Source of the DNA: Apoda limacodes
Lineage: Eukaryota; Arthropoda; Insecta; Lepidoptera; Limacodidae
Assembly (NCBI GenBank): GCA_946406115.1
Contig: OX291544.1
Span: 25,747,521-25,811,520 of the forward strand
Direction: 5' to 3'
DNA: 64,000 bases
Positions 37,011 through 52,000 of the stretch are shown here, one piece after another. Under the pieces are notes generated by a model that saw nothing but the letters and a program-made list of their open reading frames with translations, ran no database searches and had not been told where the DNA came from. The translations under genes were made by a program, and so were the position numbers. Position 1 is the stretch's first letter; each line of letters starts with the position of its first letter.

Positions 37011-40000
37011 AATTGCACGTTTAAATGTATTAGATAATCAAATCCTACGCAAATAAATGAATTTAGCGCGGGCGGAGATATTCTTATATTTTGGACCATT
37101 TCAAAATTGCTTGTAATGTTGCGACTTATAATAGATATATAAACTTCTATAAATGTTTTATAAACATTTACCCCCATTCCCAAACGTAAGAATGTAATGT
37201 TCTTGATATGAATAATTAAAAAACCAGCATGTATGACGATAGTCGTATTCAAATCAAAAATAAAATCTTTTTGAGCAAATCTTATACTAAGGCAAACCAA
37301 CTTTTATTTCATAGTTCAAAGTAAGTAGGTAGCTAATGGGCCATGACGGGTTAGAATAAAAGTGGTAAGTATCTTATAACCTGGGAACTTATGTTTAATT
37401 CAAATAAATTAGTTGTGTGATAGGGACTAAACTGCATCTCGGGCTTATTCTACCTAGTCAAAATGATTAAAATCGGGCTAACGTATTGTCCACTTCTCGC
37501 TTCAAAATCTCAACCAAATTTAATAGAATTTACTTCACCTGTGATTTCTGTGATGAATTCTGTAGTTGTATGCTTTGTTTTCCTTAAAAATAGTTGACAT
37601 ATTTGCACAGCCCACACGTTTGAAGATGTCACAAAAACAAGGTATTTTTTAGACTTTTGCAGGGCCTCAATTACTATATATATTTTACATATCAAAATAA
37701 GCAAAACATACAGACATAGTGATTGTAAATATATATATATATATTATACATAAAAAATATAGCTCTTATGTCAAAATCCATGGAGGAAACAGAGGAATTC
37801 GTTTGTTTGGGGAAAAACAGCAACATATCTCCACTTAATGCGGCAATAAAAAGAAAAAAAAAAAACTTTCGTATTTAAGATGCAAGGGAGAAAGGACAAG
37901 GAAATGCAAATCTTAAACATATAAATTGAAGATAAAGTGATATCAAAGATACATTTATTGGTCGTATATTAATTGAATACGAGTCGTTAAACAAATCCCT
38001 ATGGCAACGTTTATGTCAATGGCAACCATAAGATATAGTTCTGGATTGTATTTGAAATAGTCGACCCAATTAGACTGTGGTGACCCAATTACTTATTTAA
38101 AAGCTTGTCGTTATGTTAAATGTTTCCTTCCGCACTTGGTACAATTAACTCAAGAAGGTAAATAGAGCCTTGATTTAATTTTGATTTGTAGATGACAGAT
38201 AGATTACGATAAAATATCGTCAACACACTTGCTAAAAAATTGCCTTTTTTGCACCGTCTTGAGCATTATTGTATATTTAATAGCGTCCATTGCGCACTTG
38301 TGTATCGCCTTTCACTTTACTGTTTTTTTTATTTTTTAGCAAGAAGGTTCTTCTTTTTGGAAAAATAAATCTAACGTGTTTGTTAAAAATATATCAAAAC
38401 TATGAGATTCCATTAAATATCAACTTTTTATAACATTTGAACACTAATGTAAGTATTTACTGTCCTTTAACTGTATTGAAACCAGTTGTATGACACTCGT
38501 GAGCTCTGTTCAATACATTCGATTCGGACTGCAACACACAACCACGTCTGTAATGAGTAGCCTATGTCATAATAACTACTACTAGGTTTTAGTTTTTCGT
38601 TAAAATTATACGGTTTTTGTTTGGAAAGCTCGGAATTATAGATGATTTTATTTAAGTCGAATTTTAAGAGTCCAAGATACGAGTAAATTGTTTTGACACT
38701 AAGGCTGGGTTGCACCAACTAACTTTGACGGTCCGGTTAAGTTTAAAGAATGGTGCCTATGCAACTTTTCATAAAATCTTTCATTTTTGATAGCTGGTTG
38801 ACGTCGAAGTTAGTTGGTGCAACCCAGCCTAAGCAAATTTTTTAGAACAACTCTAGTAAATAGTAGAATTTTCCTTACATTCACCTTTAGAAGTGCCCGC
38901 TACAATGAAAGAAAGGTCCAACATTTCCTATTATCCTGGGACGCTAATTTCTATATACAGCATGTATAAAATAAGTGATATTTTTAAAGGCGTTAAATAA
39001 AAAGATAGATCTTTTTTTGGAGTATGCAACTTTTCATACAATCTTTAATTTTTGACGGCTGGTTTACGTCAAAGTTAGTTGGTGCAACCCAGCCTAAGCA
39101 CATTTTTTTAGAACAACTTTAGTAAATAGTAGAATTTTCCTTACATTCACCTTTAGAAGTGCTCGCTACAAGGAAGGAAAATATAATTTAAATATAGAGC
39201 ATGTTTTAAAGTGATATTTTTAAAGGCGTTAAATAAAAGAATGTCAAATTTTGGATCTTTTTTTGGAGTTTGCTCCTTAAGAATCGATATTAGGCCCGTG
39301 ATATGAAAAAAATATTGTTAGTAAAATCGAGCGTTATTTTTTCATTGAAGAGTAACGCTGCCCCTTCTCAATGCTTGGCCCACCTATCTTATATATTATA
39401 CTATAATTTATTTTTTAGAAAGAGAAAGAGAGCGAGAGAGATCTCGTAAAATATTGATCGTAGACTAGTAGTTTCTTGACAGAAGTGATAGATCGCATTA
39501 GGTAGGATCTTTATTTCGAATGACAGCCGTTAACTTAAAAAGGGCTGTATATCTGAAACTTTTGATCTTAGACTAGCAGTTTCTTTACTGAAGTGATAGA
39601 TCTCATCAGGATATTTACTTCGGATGACAGCTGACAAACTAGAATAGGCTGTATCTCGTTAAATTTTGATCGTAGACAGTAGTTTCTTAACAGTAGTGAT
39701 AGACCTCATTAAGATCTTTATTTCGAATGACAGCCGTTAACGTAAAAATGGCTGTATCTCTGAAACTGTCATAATGTATGTATATAAAATAGCGGTCAAG
39801 TACGAGTGACCGTAGGTTCCATACTATCATTTACGTAAGTTACAAACACAAACAAAACAAAAAGTGTGCAGCAAAGTGTTCACCCATCCAATAATTAACC
39901 ACTTTTGAATACTAACGGTGCAATTATTAATGACGAGTAATTTCAATAAAATACTATTTGAATTTTTTAGATGAAAATTTGTGATGAATAGTTTATTCCG

Positions 40001-43000
40001 GAAACTGCAAGGAACAACATTATAACTTAGTTTTTGGGAGTTTTGAGAAAAGAACCGTGGGCATCATTTCTAAAAATTCTTCAGAACACATATATTTTTA
40101 ATTTGGCTCTTTGGACGGAAACTATTATACAGTTTTGTGGATAAATTCAAGCAATCTCGTACAACAAGACAGGGAGTCTCGAGTTCCAACCGAGACGATC
40201 ACGGCTAGTCTTTGTTTTATACCTCAGCTGTTAGTCTGTCACTTTATTCTCGATTAAAATCTTACTGCAAAGAAAACTGTACATCCCACTCAAACGGCTA
40301 TCGCGATGCAAACATCCTGTCAACATATACTGACAGCATTACATATTTGTTTAAGATTTTGACATCTCCAAATAAACTAATAAGATGTAGGTATGTAGGT
40401 AAACGAATATAAGAATAATATTTGTTATTCGACACACCTACATACAAAATACAACAACTATATACACAAACAACTTACATTTGTAACCCTTGTGTTTAAT
40501 CTACATTTAAAGTTATTTAAACGTTGGTTTAGTCAATTTTATCTTAACAAATAGGTACATGGACGATCCTCTGTAAACTCGTAAATGCCTAGCCGGACAG
40601 TTTTTTTTTATTAAATATAGCAATATAACCACATATAAATATACAGCGTTCAAAAGGCAAGTTTTTTTTTTTTTTTTTTAATACCACTAAGGTGGCAAAC
40701 AAGCTTACGGTCCGCCTGATGGTAAGCGGTCACCGTAGCCTATGGACGCTTGCAACACCAGGGGTATCACTTGCGCGTTGCCGACCCTTCAGAAATCTAA
40801 TAACTTCTTTCTTGAATAACTCCATACTGTAGTCCTTGCAGAAAACCTTGGCAGGGAGCTCATTCCACAACTTCAGCGTTCGCAGGAGGAAGTTTCTCTG
40901 AAATCGCACTGTACGCGACCATTTAGGTTCTAAAGTGTGAGAATGAATTCCCTGCCGATGGCGAGCGGTGCGATGGTAGAAAGTAGCCATGGGCATCATT
41001 TCGAACATATAGCTTAATTTTAAGATAGTATTAAGTAATTATAAATTTTTTGCTACATGCGAACAACCTGGGCTGTAATATTTCTGTCTCATGCATTTAT
41101 TTATAAAAGTCAAATTCAAAATCTTTTTATTCAAACGGGTTTCTAAGATCACTATCGAATCGTCAAGTGAATTAACTACAACAAGCTTTACAAACTAATT
41201 ACAATACTGTTTTATTGCGTGCGTCCAATAGGTCCTCTTTGTAAAATAACAATCGAAACATAATATTATAGTGAATCAACGAATAAATACATATTTTGAA
41301 TTGAAATTGAAACATTTAATGAACAAGTTTTACAATGTAAATAGTTTGATTTAATAAAAAACACCATATGGTACGTTAAAAGTCTTCAATTATTCTGTGA
41401 CGGGATTTAAGTTACTCCCGAGAAAAATATATTCATATATCATATATCACTACACATCAGACGTACATGTACATATATACAGACATACATATTTACGTTT
41501 GACAAACATGTAAATAAATAATTATTTGTTTATATTTAATACTTTTGAAAGTTTTTTTTTTTAGTTTTTTTTTTTTAATTCTTGCACATTCTTTACGAAA
41601 GTATGCTCTTAGATGCTTTATACTCTCGAAATTGCAGGAGTGAAGTAATAAAGGTACATAAAATTATTCAGAAAATAGAAAAAGGAGAAGTGCACGAAGT
41701 AGTGTCTGAGTATCTTGTAATAACATTGTACATATATTTTGTAGTAAATGCTGATAGTGACATAAATTACATCGAACAGTTTTAAGGGTTCTGTACCCAA
41801 AGGGTAATTAGCGGAACCTTATTACTAAGACTTCGCTGTCCGTCCGTCTTTCCGTCTGTCACCAGGCTGTATCTCATGAACCGTGATAGTAAGACAGTTG
41901 AAATTTTCTCAGAAGATGTATTTCTGTTGCCGCTGTAACAACAAATACTAAAAAACAGGATAAAATAAATATTTAAGGGAGCTCCCATACAACAAACGTG
42001 ATTTTTTTGCTTGATTTTGCTCGATATTGTTAACGGCAACAGGCAGACACCTAAAATATTCACAGAATTAATATAGTCACTTTAAAAATAAATAATTCAA
42101 TTGAAATAAAACAAATATTTAAGGGGGGCTCCCATACAACAAACGTGATTTTTTTTGGCCTTTTATATAGATAATTGTACGGAACTCTTCGTACGCGAGT
42201 CCGACTCGCACTTAGCGTATTTTTTCAATTTACACAAAAGTGATGCATTTTTATTACATGCGCATTTGTTGATAGGAAATACACCAAGGCATCGAAACTA
42301 TCATTAACATTAGTAGATTTTTCTATCTAGACCGTTCTATTTATTCTTTTTTGTAACAAAGGTCTGGAAGATTACATGGCTTGTTTATTTAAAAAGAAAC
42401 AAGCATTTATTTTTGTTATATCTCTTAGGATTATATACTTTATATTTAAGGATAACTTTGTTGCTCAAAATAGTTAATGATTTTGATATAAAAGTCTTTT
42501 TATGGTAATCGTTAAAACAGTTGTTTTCTTTTCTGTTCTGCTTAGGAATAAAGCATTATAATTATACTAATGTTAAACTAAAATTTTATTGAATATTAAT
42601 ATACTAAAATAACAATAATTATAATTTCGTTATATTTAGGACAGTCCCCTGTTACACCCGACAGTTTATAGAAAACTGTTGATATTTTAAAAAATATCAA
42701 TAAATTAAATTGACCCTTTTACGTATCAGATAAAGCAGTCAAGTATCTATGCCTCAGTAAGTTTATTTTCTCAAAGATGCTGTTTGAAATGCTTCGACAG
42801 CTTTGTATTGGCCATTTTCGAGTTTACAGAGAATCGCCCGCATACTGTTTTTGTTGAAAAAACCGACTATAGCGTTACCACTTAGCAAAGATAAATTGCT
42901 TTTAACTAATTTAGTTTTTCTTGATTGCCATCGAAATTTCCTGCATGAACCGCACGACGAGAGACCGGTTTTTAGTAGACGGTTGTTGCTTAATGTATGG

Positions 43001-46000
43001 TATGATAATGTCACATTCGACTAGCCTTCACCTTTTCAATATCAAAGAGAAAATGCATTGTGTAAAAGTGTAAAGGTTAAACGACTCACTTATTAGCGCC
43101 AACTTAAGGTTTAGTAACTTTATTGTAATGCACATGTTCCCAGGAACAATTTTGTAGCAGACTAAGATAATTACAAGATATAAAGAACTGGAACACTATT
43201 AAGAACGGACCTTTTTGAGGGCATTCACTTAGCTTATTTAACTTATTGGGAACCAGTCTTAAGTTATTCGAACCTTGGAATTCGTGACATGAAAAACTTT
43301 CTTTCGCGCACTCCGTCGTATGGGCTAATGTCGAATAGGGCTTTAAAATATAATTGTGGTTTCTAAAAAAATATCCCGAAGATTACTCGTTTTCGAATGT
43401 TAAAAAGATAAAGTCCTTTAAAGGTCCAGACGACAGACATCATAGGCTTAGTAATAGGGTTCCATTGGCACCCTTTGGGCACGGAACCCTAAAATAATAC
43501 TTTTGTTCGGCGCGCCATCGTAAGTACCAACTTTAATATTACAGCCAGAAACCTACACAATAGCGACGTGCATGTTGAAATATATCATAGAAATAGGTAC
43601 TTATCTATCTAAGTAAGTAGGTGTAATGAAATCTTCCTCCAAGTACGTAAGGTAGGCGAGTTTTGGCAGGCCAAGGCGGCAGTTGCAAGCTTAGCATCGG
43701 TTTATACTTATATATCCTGGGATATTAAAGTAGATAACATAATAAAATTAGGTGCTGTCTACAATATAGTCGAATCTTATATAGGTTTTGGAAAACATTG
43801 GATGGATATGCTACTGTTTATTTACATTATATCCAATATTTTGCATACGTTAAGTATAGTCTTTACGGCGGTGAATATTCCAAAGTAATTTTTGATCACT
43901 TTTATTACTGAATTTTATTACTGAAGCACTCGGGTTAGTAGATTTCCGTGAAGACTTTGTAAAAACGAAATACATGGTATTTTTTTTTTACTATCGTCGA
44001 ACAATTAAACTTTAAAATACATTTCTAGCTGCTAGGTAAAATAAAATAAAAATAAATCAATACATATCGATGTTCAAGCTATAAATAAAATCGATCGATC
44101 ACAAAAAGAGGGACGAGTTTAGTGACTATTGTTAACTTCTATAGCATATTATAATAAAAAAAAACAGACCCATTCAATCTCCTCTAACGTACTTGGACGA
44201 GGTCACAGTCCTAAGTTTTTGTTGTGTCTAGTTTGAGCGGATGCCATTACGTGAACGGCAACATTACGCTCTTTGAATCTTTTGCCTAGTCTATTTATGA
44301 ATTATCGGGACAACACATCACAGTCCCTCAGCAAGTTCTATTAACACAATGGTATATTGTAATGATGTGCTATTAGTATCAATGCCAAGTAACTTACCGA
44401 GTTAACGAAGATTTGAGTGAATAAAGCCAAAGATACAAGTTACTTATCACTTTCGTTACTTATCACAGTCGAAGACGACATCAAAGATCTGATTGAAATA
44501 CCATGAACCTTGCTGGACGCTGCTTTGATCTTAACTTTTATAACATTGTAAAAGAGCTATGTTAGCAATATACGTAACGTTACGCGTAGGCAGAGATCAA
44601 AGACTCCACTTCCTACGATGACCCTGGCACATTCCATTTGCTTCATTAACTCGCATTAAAGCTTTCATACGCGCAGCTTGGTGTGATAGAATCTACGCTA
44701 CGATGATGAAGGCAAGGTGCAATATGAGCTGATGAAGCGCTCATGTAACTTAAGACTGCTGCAATGCTGTAATCTTAACACTGCTACCAGTCGGTAATGT
44801 CAGCGTGGGATTTCTAGAGAATCTCCTTGAATATAACAAGAATGTTTTTAGAGCATCTCCTTGAATATAGCAAGAATGTTTTTAGAGCATCTCCTTGAAT
44901 ATAGCAAGAATGTTTTTAGAGCATCTCCTTGAATATAGCCAGAATGTTTTTAGAGCATCTCCTTGAATATAGCAATGAAGTTTCCACTTGGAATTTGCTT
45001 ATAGTTATTCCTGCTGGAATTTTTTGTGAATGTCCTTTTCCGTCTCTATGCCAAGCAAGAATAAGCAAAATAAAATCATAATATTTCGTGGTCGGGTCAG
45101 AAAATAAATAAAAAATGGCAAATAATAGGAAGAGGAAACGCAAATTTTTGATACTTAATAAATATGATAATTATCCGAACAAAGAATGTCAATAATATGT
45201 TGACAATGGAGGCAAGGCTAAATTTAATGAACATATCAGGTGCAACATTTGAAAACCTTGTTGGAAATAGAAAGGCTTGACTTATAAACATCAATAAGTA
45301 TTTGGCATTGATTGACAGTAGCATACTTTTGTCTTTGTATTTCTATCATACTAGCTGTGACCACGGCTCCGCCTGGCATGGGAACTGGGGATCCTACGGA
45401 AAAATCATCCCAAATGACAAAAGCGTCTTTTTTCTGACTTATTCTCCGACATCTTCACTGCTTATTTCATTCGTAACTTTATGTAACAAATTATATCCGA
45501 TGACATAGCTATGAATTGAAAAACCGAGTAAATCGGCTAAGTAGTTAACGCGTAAAATAAAACGGACGGACAGAGGTATAGATATAGAATATATAGATAC
45601 CTACAGATAGATATTATTACAATAAGAACTGAATTATACTAATTAAATAATCAACCTAAATATAGTATTTTAGTATCGTATTATTTCCCAGGATAGAAAT
45701 GCATTGTTATATTATTTTCTGTCAATCTATTTTAAATGTAGGAGATGTGTCATAGAAAAAAAAGTTCATTTATTATGACACGTACCTATCTAAAAGTTGG
45801 TTAATCCTGCTACGATAAATGGGGGCAGGGAAAAACTTATTTCCAAAAGGACTTAATACTCTATATGCCCATATACCATCACATAACGCAGGTGCAGTCG
45901 AAGGCATCAGCGAGTTTAATATAAAAATGTAGTTGTTTAATTTATTTGTCCGACAAATGCTAAAAAAACTAGTTCTATTTCTTTGTAGTATGAAGATTAT

Positions 46001-49000
46001 TAAATGAAACCAGTTTTGATAAATTCGTTTCTTATGATAAATCAGCTTTTTGTTAAAAGGTTAAATAAAGTGACAAAAACATTGATCAATGTCAATATCA
46101 ACACTTAGTTAAACATTATTTTTAAGTTTTTCTGTCAAATAGGTAAAAAATGTCTGTTTGTCTGTCGGCCTTAGATGATTTACTATATGAATCAGTAAAA
46201 ATTCGAATTTTTCGGCAGAATAGGTGCCCAGTTGCGAGCCCGCTAGGAGATTTCTGGCCACTTGCTTAAGCTGCCGAGGGAAACTTTTGCCAATCGTCTT
46301 TAGCACCACTGCAAAAAAACGATGGTGACATGGCCCATAGTGATAAAGTGGAAGCCGATCTACTGGGCAGTCTGCATTCTGTTTGCAATAAACTCGAATT
46401 TGAAGGAAGAAGGCGTTGTAGGCCTACTTTAGGCTATAAGACAGAGATAAACATGATCTGGTCTGGGATCGTCAATACGGCTTTTGCCACAGTCGCTCAA
46501 CCGGTGACCTTCTAGTGTATCACACACACCAATGAGCTCTAGTCATTAAAAGAGGCATTGGCTACACAGACATAGCGAAGGCGTTCGATCGTGTCTGGCA
46601 ATGGGAACTTCTATCGAAGTCACTATCTGAAGGACTGCTCAAGAGTTAGTGCAAAGGAAGTGTAAGGCAACTTAAGGACTGCCCAAGAATTAGGGCAAAG
46701 GAAGTGTAAGGCAACTTTCTGTTCACGCATACGAGCTGCAGTTGACGGTGGTTGCTTTGATAGCATGAATGCTACAAGGATCTGTGCTGTATCCAACGCT
46801 GTTTCTGCTGCATATCAATGAATACATTTATAGCAGGTAGGCATTGCGAAATGCACTTCTCCGCGAGTGACCTAATTAAATTAAATTACCAGTGACGCTT
46901 ATTAGACAAGCACTACAAACATCCTCCGTTCTGTTGTAGAAGAAAACCTCGAAGAACTTGTGAAGACAATCGAGGTCACTGTGTCCAAGATCTCCGACTA
47001 GGTACGGAAAAACTTGATCTATTTGAACTAAACACAACAAGTCTGCGTATTCACCGCACCCCATTGAAACACCCCATGCAATTAGATCCCAAAACTCCAG
47101 AACACACCCCTTACCATGTCCAAAAGCATTGAGAGTATGATGACAAACAAAAAGCATTAGTTAGGTACCATACCAGTATCTACCTATTTCTAAGTACACA
47201 CAAGCATTCAATAATTTCAATTGCCTTGGGATATCAGAAGCTTATTAGCCCGTGATGGAAACATTGTTGACGATAATAGAACAGAGAATGACCGGAATAA
47301 CTTCCTCTTTCGTATTATATACATAAAAGGTAGGTATGTAATAATTAGATATCTATAGTTATAATTATTATTATTGTCATAGTAGTAGATTGTCAAGCAT
47401 TGTTAAAATTTAATACTTATTTATTAGTCGAGGAGGAAAAAATACATATTTATAAAAGCGAATCAATTCCTGAATTGGTTTTTCCTATAGCACGAGGTTG
47501 TCAAACTTAATAAATTAAAAGCCGTGACAAGATTCATAGAATAGGGAGCTTATTGCGAAAAAATCAAGTCAAGTACCTATTCGAGTCTCGCGTTTTCAGT
47601 AGGTACATGTATGGAAGTACATTTCACCTCTCCGGATTTAATAAACAAGATCTCGAGAGAAGACATGTACTTCTATACATTTTACCTCGAGACCTGAGTA
47701 TACCAGACTTTTTTGCAATAAGCTCCCATGAAGTCCACTTCAATTAGGAAAAAAACCTAAATTTCCCCAGTTTAAAAAGATTTACTCGGACCCCTTTTCC
47801 CAATTAAACCTGTCAGAAACAAGTCAAGACTCGCTTACCGAGAGTTCATTACTTAAGGCGGTAAGATACTCCAACTAACGACCCCATTACATGGATTTGA
47901 TTTATACTTGACAAAATGAATTTTAAAAAAGTGCTCAGTTAAGAAAATTTTTTTAAAATAGAAACAATTTATTTTTTGAATGTAAGATATTATAAACGAG
48001 CTAGATTTTTCATAAAATTTAAGCGACCGTTTCGTTTTAAAAGTTGCAAATTTGTTCCTTTTCCAAAAAGCTTTTGAAATTAGCTGTTTTTGAAATAGGT
48101 TTGTACCAAGTTCAAATTTAAAAAAAACATGCATTCGGCGCGTAAGTAAGAGTGGCTTAGCTCCATAATAAAGATTTTTAATAAGTTATGATAATGACCT
48201 TCTAAGTAATTGATTTTATGAGTATAGATATATTAATAACTTTTTAACATAAAAAAAACAACCGGCTTTATAAAAGATACACTAAAAAGATAAAAATAAT
48301 TACTTATTTTCAAAAATCTGATTTTAATTACAGTTTTAAGTTAGTGTCAAACAAGTGAAGTGTGTTATAAACTATTAGGTACATAGACATCAACTTCAAA
48401 CTGTAATTCAGATCAGATTTTTTTGTAATTTTAGTGCATCTTTTTGAAGCCAGTTGTGTTTTTTATTTGTTAAACAGTTTTTATTTATTACTTTTGAGTG
48501 ATGAATTGTGATTACATATCTTTGAGATTAGAGAAGGCTGCTGCCGGTAATGATCGAATCCGAGACCTACCGACAGTCGAAACGCAGATACTACTACTGA
48601 GTCATTACCCTAATAAACGCGCTGTATGGTAACTAGGTAGCTCAGTTAATTTAATTCTGCTAAATACTTACACACATAGACTATTATTTGGAAGTCACTG
48701 ATTACTAAGTCAACGTTTCATATGAATACCGTTACTTTTGGCCTCCATGAACTTATTGTGACCTCCTAACAATTCGCACAATAGGTTATAGAGAGGTGAA
48801 TGATATTTTGCTGTTATTTGGCCTCGGTTGTAGCTCTTTTAATCTTTTGTGTAGGGTAACATAGAGAACGCTTGCAACACCTGGGGTTTCACTCGCGCGT
48901 TGTCTACCCTTCAAATATCTTATAACTTTTTTCTTGAAGAACCCCATATTGTAGTTCTTAGAGAAATTCCAGATCTAAGCGTTCGCGGGACCATTTGATT

Positions 49001-52000
49001 TCTGAGGTCTGAGGACGCTTTTCCTGCCGATGGCGAGCGGTGCGATGATAGAAAGAAGCTATTAAAAATATTATAAATTTGAAACAACTATTGTTATATT
49101 ACGTTTTCAAAAGTTTGTATGAAGGCAGAGATACATAAATCTACGTAACGTATAATTAAGAATAATTTTACCGTTTTTTCCTATTCATTGCCAAATCGTG
49201 GTTTGTTTTTACAAGCTTTATATTAACTTGCTCTGTCCGTATGTGAGTTGTCCGTTCAAAATTTGCAATTGCAACCATTTTCCGACCATTTTTGCATACA
49301 ACTTTAGTTCTGGTGACAATACAATGTGCAATACTTAATATTGTAACAATTTCAATATGGTCGCCGCTCCAAGATGGCGGATTACGTATTTTTTTTTCAA
49401 CCCCCTTGATATGGGTATCAAATGAAAGTGCTTGAATAGTAGAAAACGATAAAGTTAGTAACATCACACTAAATTCAATTTGGCCGCCGCTCCAAGATGG
49501 CGGATTACATATTTTTTCTCAACCCACTTAATATGGGTATCAAATGAAAGGGCTTAAAGATTAGAAAACGATAAATTTAGTAACATCACACTAAATCTAA
49601 TATGGCCGCCGCTCCAAGATAGCAGATTACATATTTTTTCTCAATTTTAATTCGTCTTGTTCAAACCCTTTATTAGGCTTCAACTTATATTATGATGACG
49701 AATTACTAAAAAAAGGACTATTCCAACGTAGACATAAATTTTTTATCTTTACAATACAAAATTTGTTGTCAGAGCTGTTCGGTCAATTTGTATGGGAAGT
49801 CGAAAAATTTAGTGTATATTGGAAAAGTCGTCTTACAAACATTGTTCAGAATGATGAATAGAGTATGTGGGCGAAGGGATGTAAACGTTCAACGATATAC
49901 CCTGTGTATGAAAAAATGTTACTCAAATTTTTTTTCTTTTTAGTTTGCGTAATTTTTTTATTATAAAGCTTGTTTTCAAAAATGTTCTTTAATTTAATCT
50001 TTTACTCTAATTTACAGACTTTTATTTTGCCGTTTTTATCAAAATTTTTTTAAATCTACTTATGTTAAATTTATCGAAGAACTTTACTAACTGAATTTCG
50101 GCGCATCGGAACAAACAAATATTAATTACACCAAGCATTTTTTTTGTTTCTTTTTATTTGAAAAAGGAATATAATCGTAAAAAAAAACTGACTAGTTAAT
50201 AAAAACAATTAAAAACCTTATAATTTATGTATATAATGTTTCTTTTATTATTTTAATATTAGCTCAACTGTACCAACCCATGTAAAGTTTGAAAAAAAAA
50301 ACAACTGTCTGAAAAACAGGCTAACTGACTGACAATCATCGCACAGCCTAAGCCAGAGATGACAGTAACGTGACATTTTTAGGGTAACTTCTTTTTAACG
50401 CATGAAGACAGTACTTTTGATCAGACCAGCTGACCAATTCATACCTATATTTTTTAATTTCCATAGATTTAAGCAGAAATATTTACCATTTTCAATGATA
50501 AAGAAATTCTGTCTGATAAATTGCCACAGAAAAGAAAACATAAAAAAATTAAACCGACTTCAAAACTGTAATTTATTTAATTAATAACTAAAAACCGGCC
50601 AAGTGCGAGTTGGACTCGGGCACCGAGGGTTCCGTACCTACCACCATTTACGTAATTTACAAACACAAAAAAAAGTGTGCCGCGAAGCGGTCACCCATCC
50701 AAGTACTGACGTTGCTTAACTTTTAATATCGTTTCCAACAAACAAATGTGTTATTGTTTCTCTTAACGATAAGGTAGATGGCACTGTACCGGTAACTTAA
50801 AATAGTAATTGCTTGGGCCCGTCTCACACTTGGCCGGTTTATATTATTTGTTGGTATAATTTAGAGTTTACACTATTTTTCACTGCAAGTTTGAAGTTTG
50901 TATGTCTTTCTGTTTTTACGATAGAGCAAAAACAACGAAAATGTTTTTATGGGAACCCCCCTTAAATTTTAACTTTCTAGATAATCTATGACTCTTTTCA
51001 AATAATTTGATAGATAATTCCCATTATAACACATATTCTGTGATAATTCAGGCTTCTACCTATTTAGTTCTAAAAGATACGAGCCTCAGACAGCGTAGTC
51101 TCAGCGTAGAATCCTGAAAAGCTAGAAAAAAAGTTTTATCTTAAAAAAAATCCTAAGTAAATATGACAACTATTTAAATGAGGCCGGTGCCAGCCTTAAT
51201 TTTCGAAATAAACGTTATAGTAGGCGGTAATAGACGTTTACGAAAATGTTGCATAATAAGGGGTTTTAAACACGAGTGCGTGTTTAAAATCCGAGCCTAA
51301 AGGCAAGGTTTTCAATAGTAATACACGAGTATTTCAATACCTAGTATGGAACTCATACACTACTTTATCTACTCTCATTCATTGGGATTTAAATAAAAGA
51401 TCAAAGAGTAAGAAATAATTTCCGAAAACGATTTTTTGCATTTTCCATGCCATAAAATCATGATAGCTGTGAGTAAATGGTAATAGATTACGAGTCATTT
51501 CTGTCGCCACATCTGAAATATCGAGCCGAGTCTAATTTTCTACAAATTTACTACTATCGAAAATTTTTTTGCAAAACAATATTAGCAAGTTGCAAGAAAC
51601 TGTATTACTTACATAAAATATGTTATTGTTAATGTTAAAGAAGAAGATTATTATATTATAGAAGGATTATTTAGGAAATAAATAATTTCAAAAGGCAAGC
51701 AGACATCTGAATGATTTTTAAGGGATCCGGTTTTTTTCCAAATTATGGAACCACAACGAAATTCGTAAAATTAGAATTATTTTTATTAAAGTTATTTTCG
51801 TATAATGTAGAATTTTTCGCATAGAATGTCACGCGGTGCAGTATAAGTAATCTGATCTTTTTGGATATTTAACATGATTTCACCATGGTAGGCAACATTT
51901 TGTGAGTTATAGGCTTTAGAACAATTTGTTTAAAAAATCTAGAAGAAATCACGATAATTGACGTCTGTAAAGTTAGCATTACCATTTTAGAAAATCGTAA

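Noticed and set aside
36857..37300. 147-codon minus-strand frame
   Set aside because: It runs through the (AT)n microsatellite and has no recognisable domain.
42763..43024. Opposed frames of 83 and 73 codons
   Set aside because: Neither has a recognisable family, splice context or start context. A degenerate processed pseudogene is possible but I cannot name one.
44816..44975. CRISPR-like array
   Set aside because: Repeats are contiguous with no spacers, so it is an ordinary minisatellite in a eukaryotic intron.
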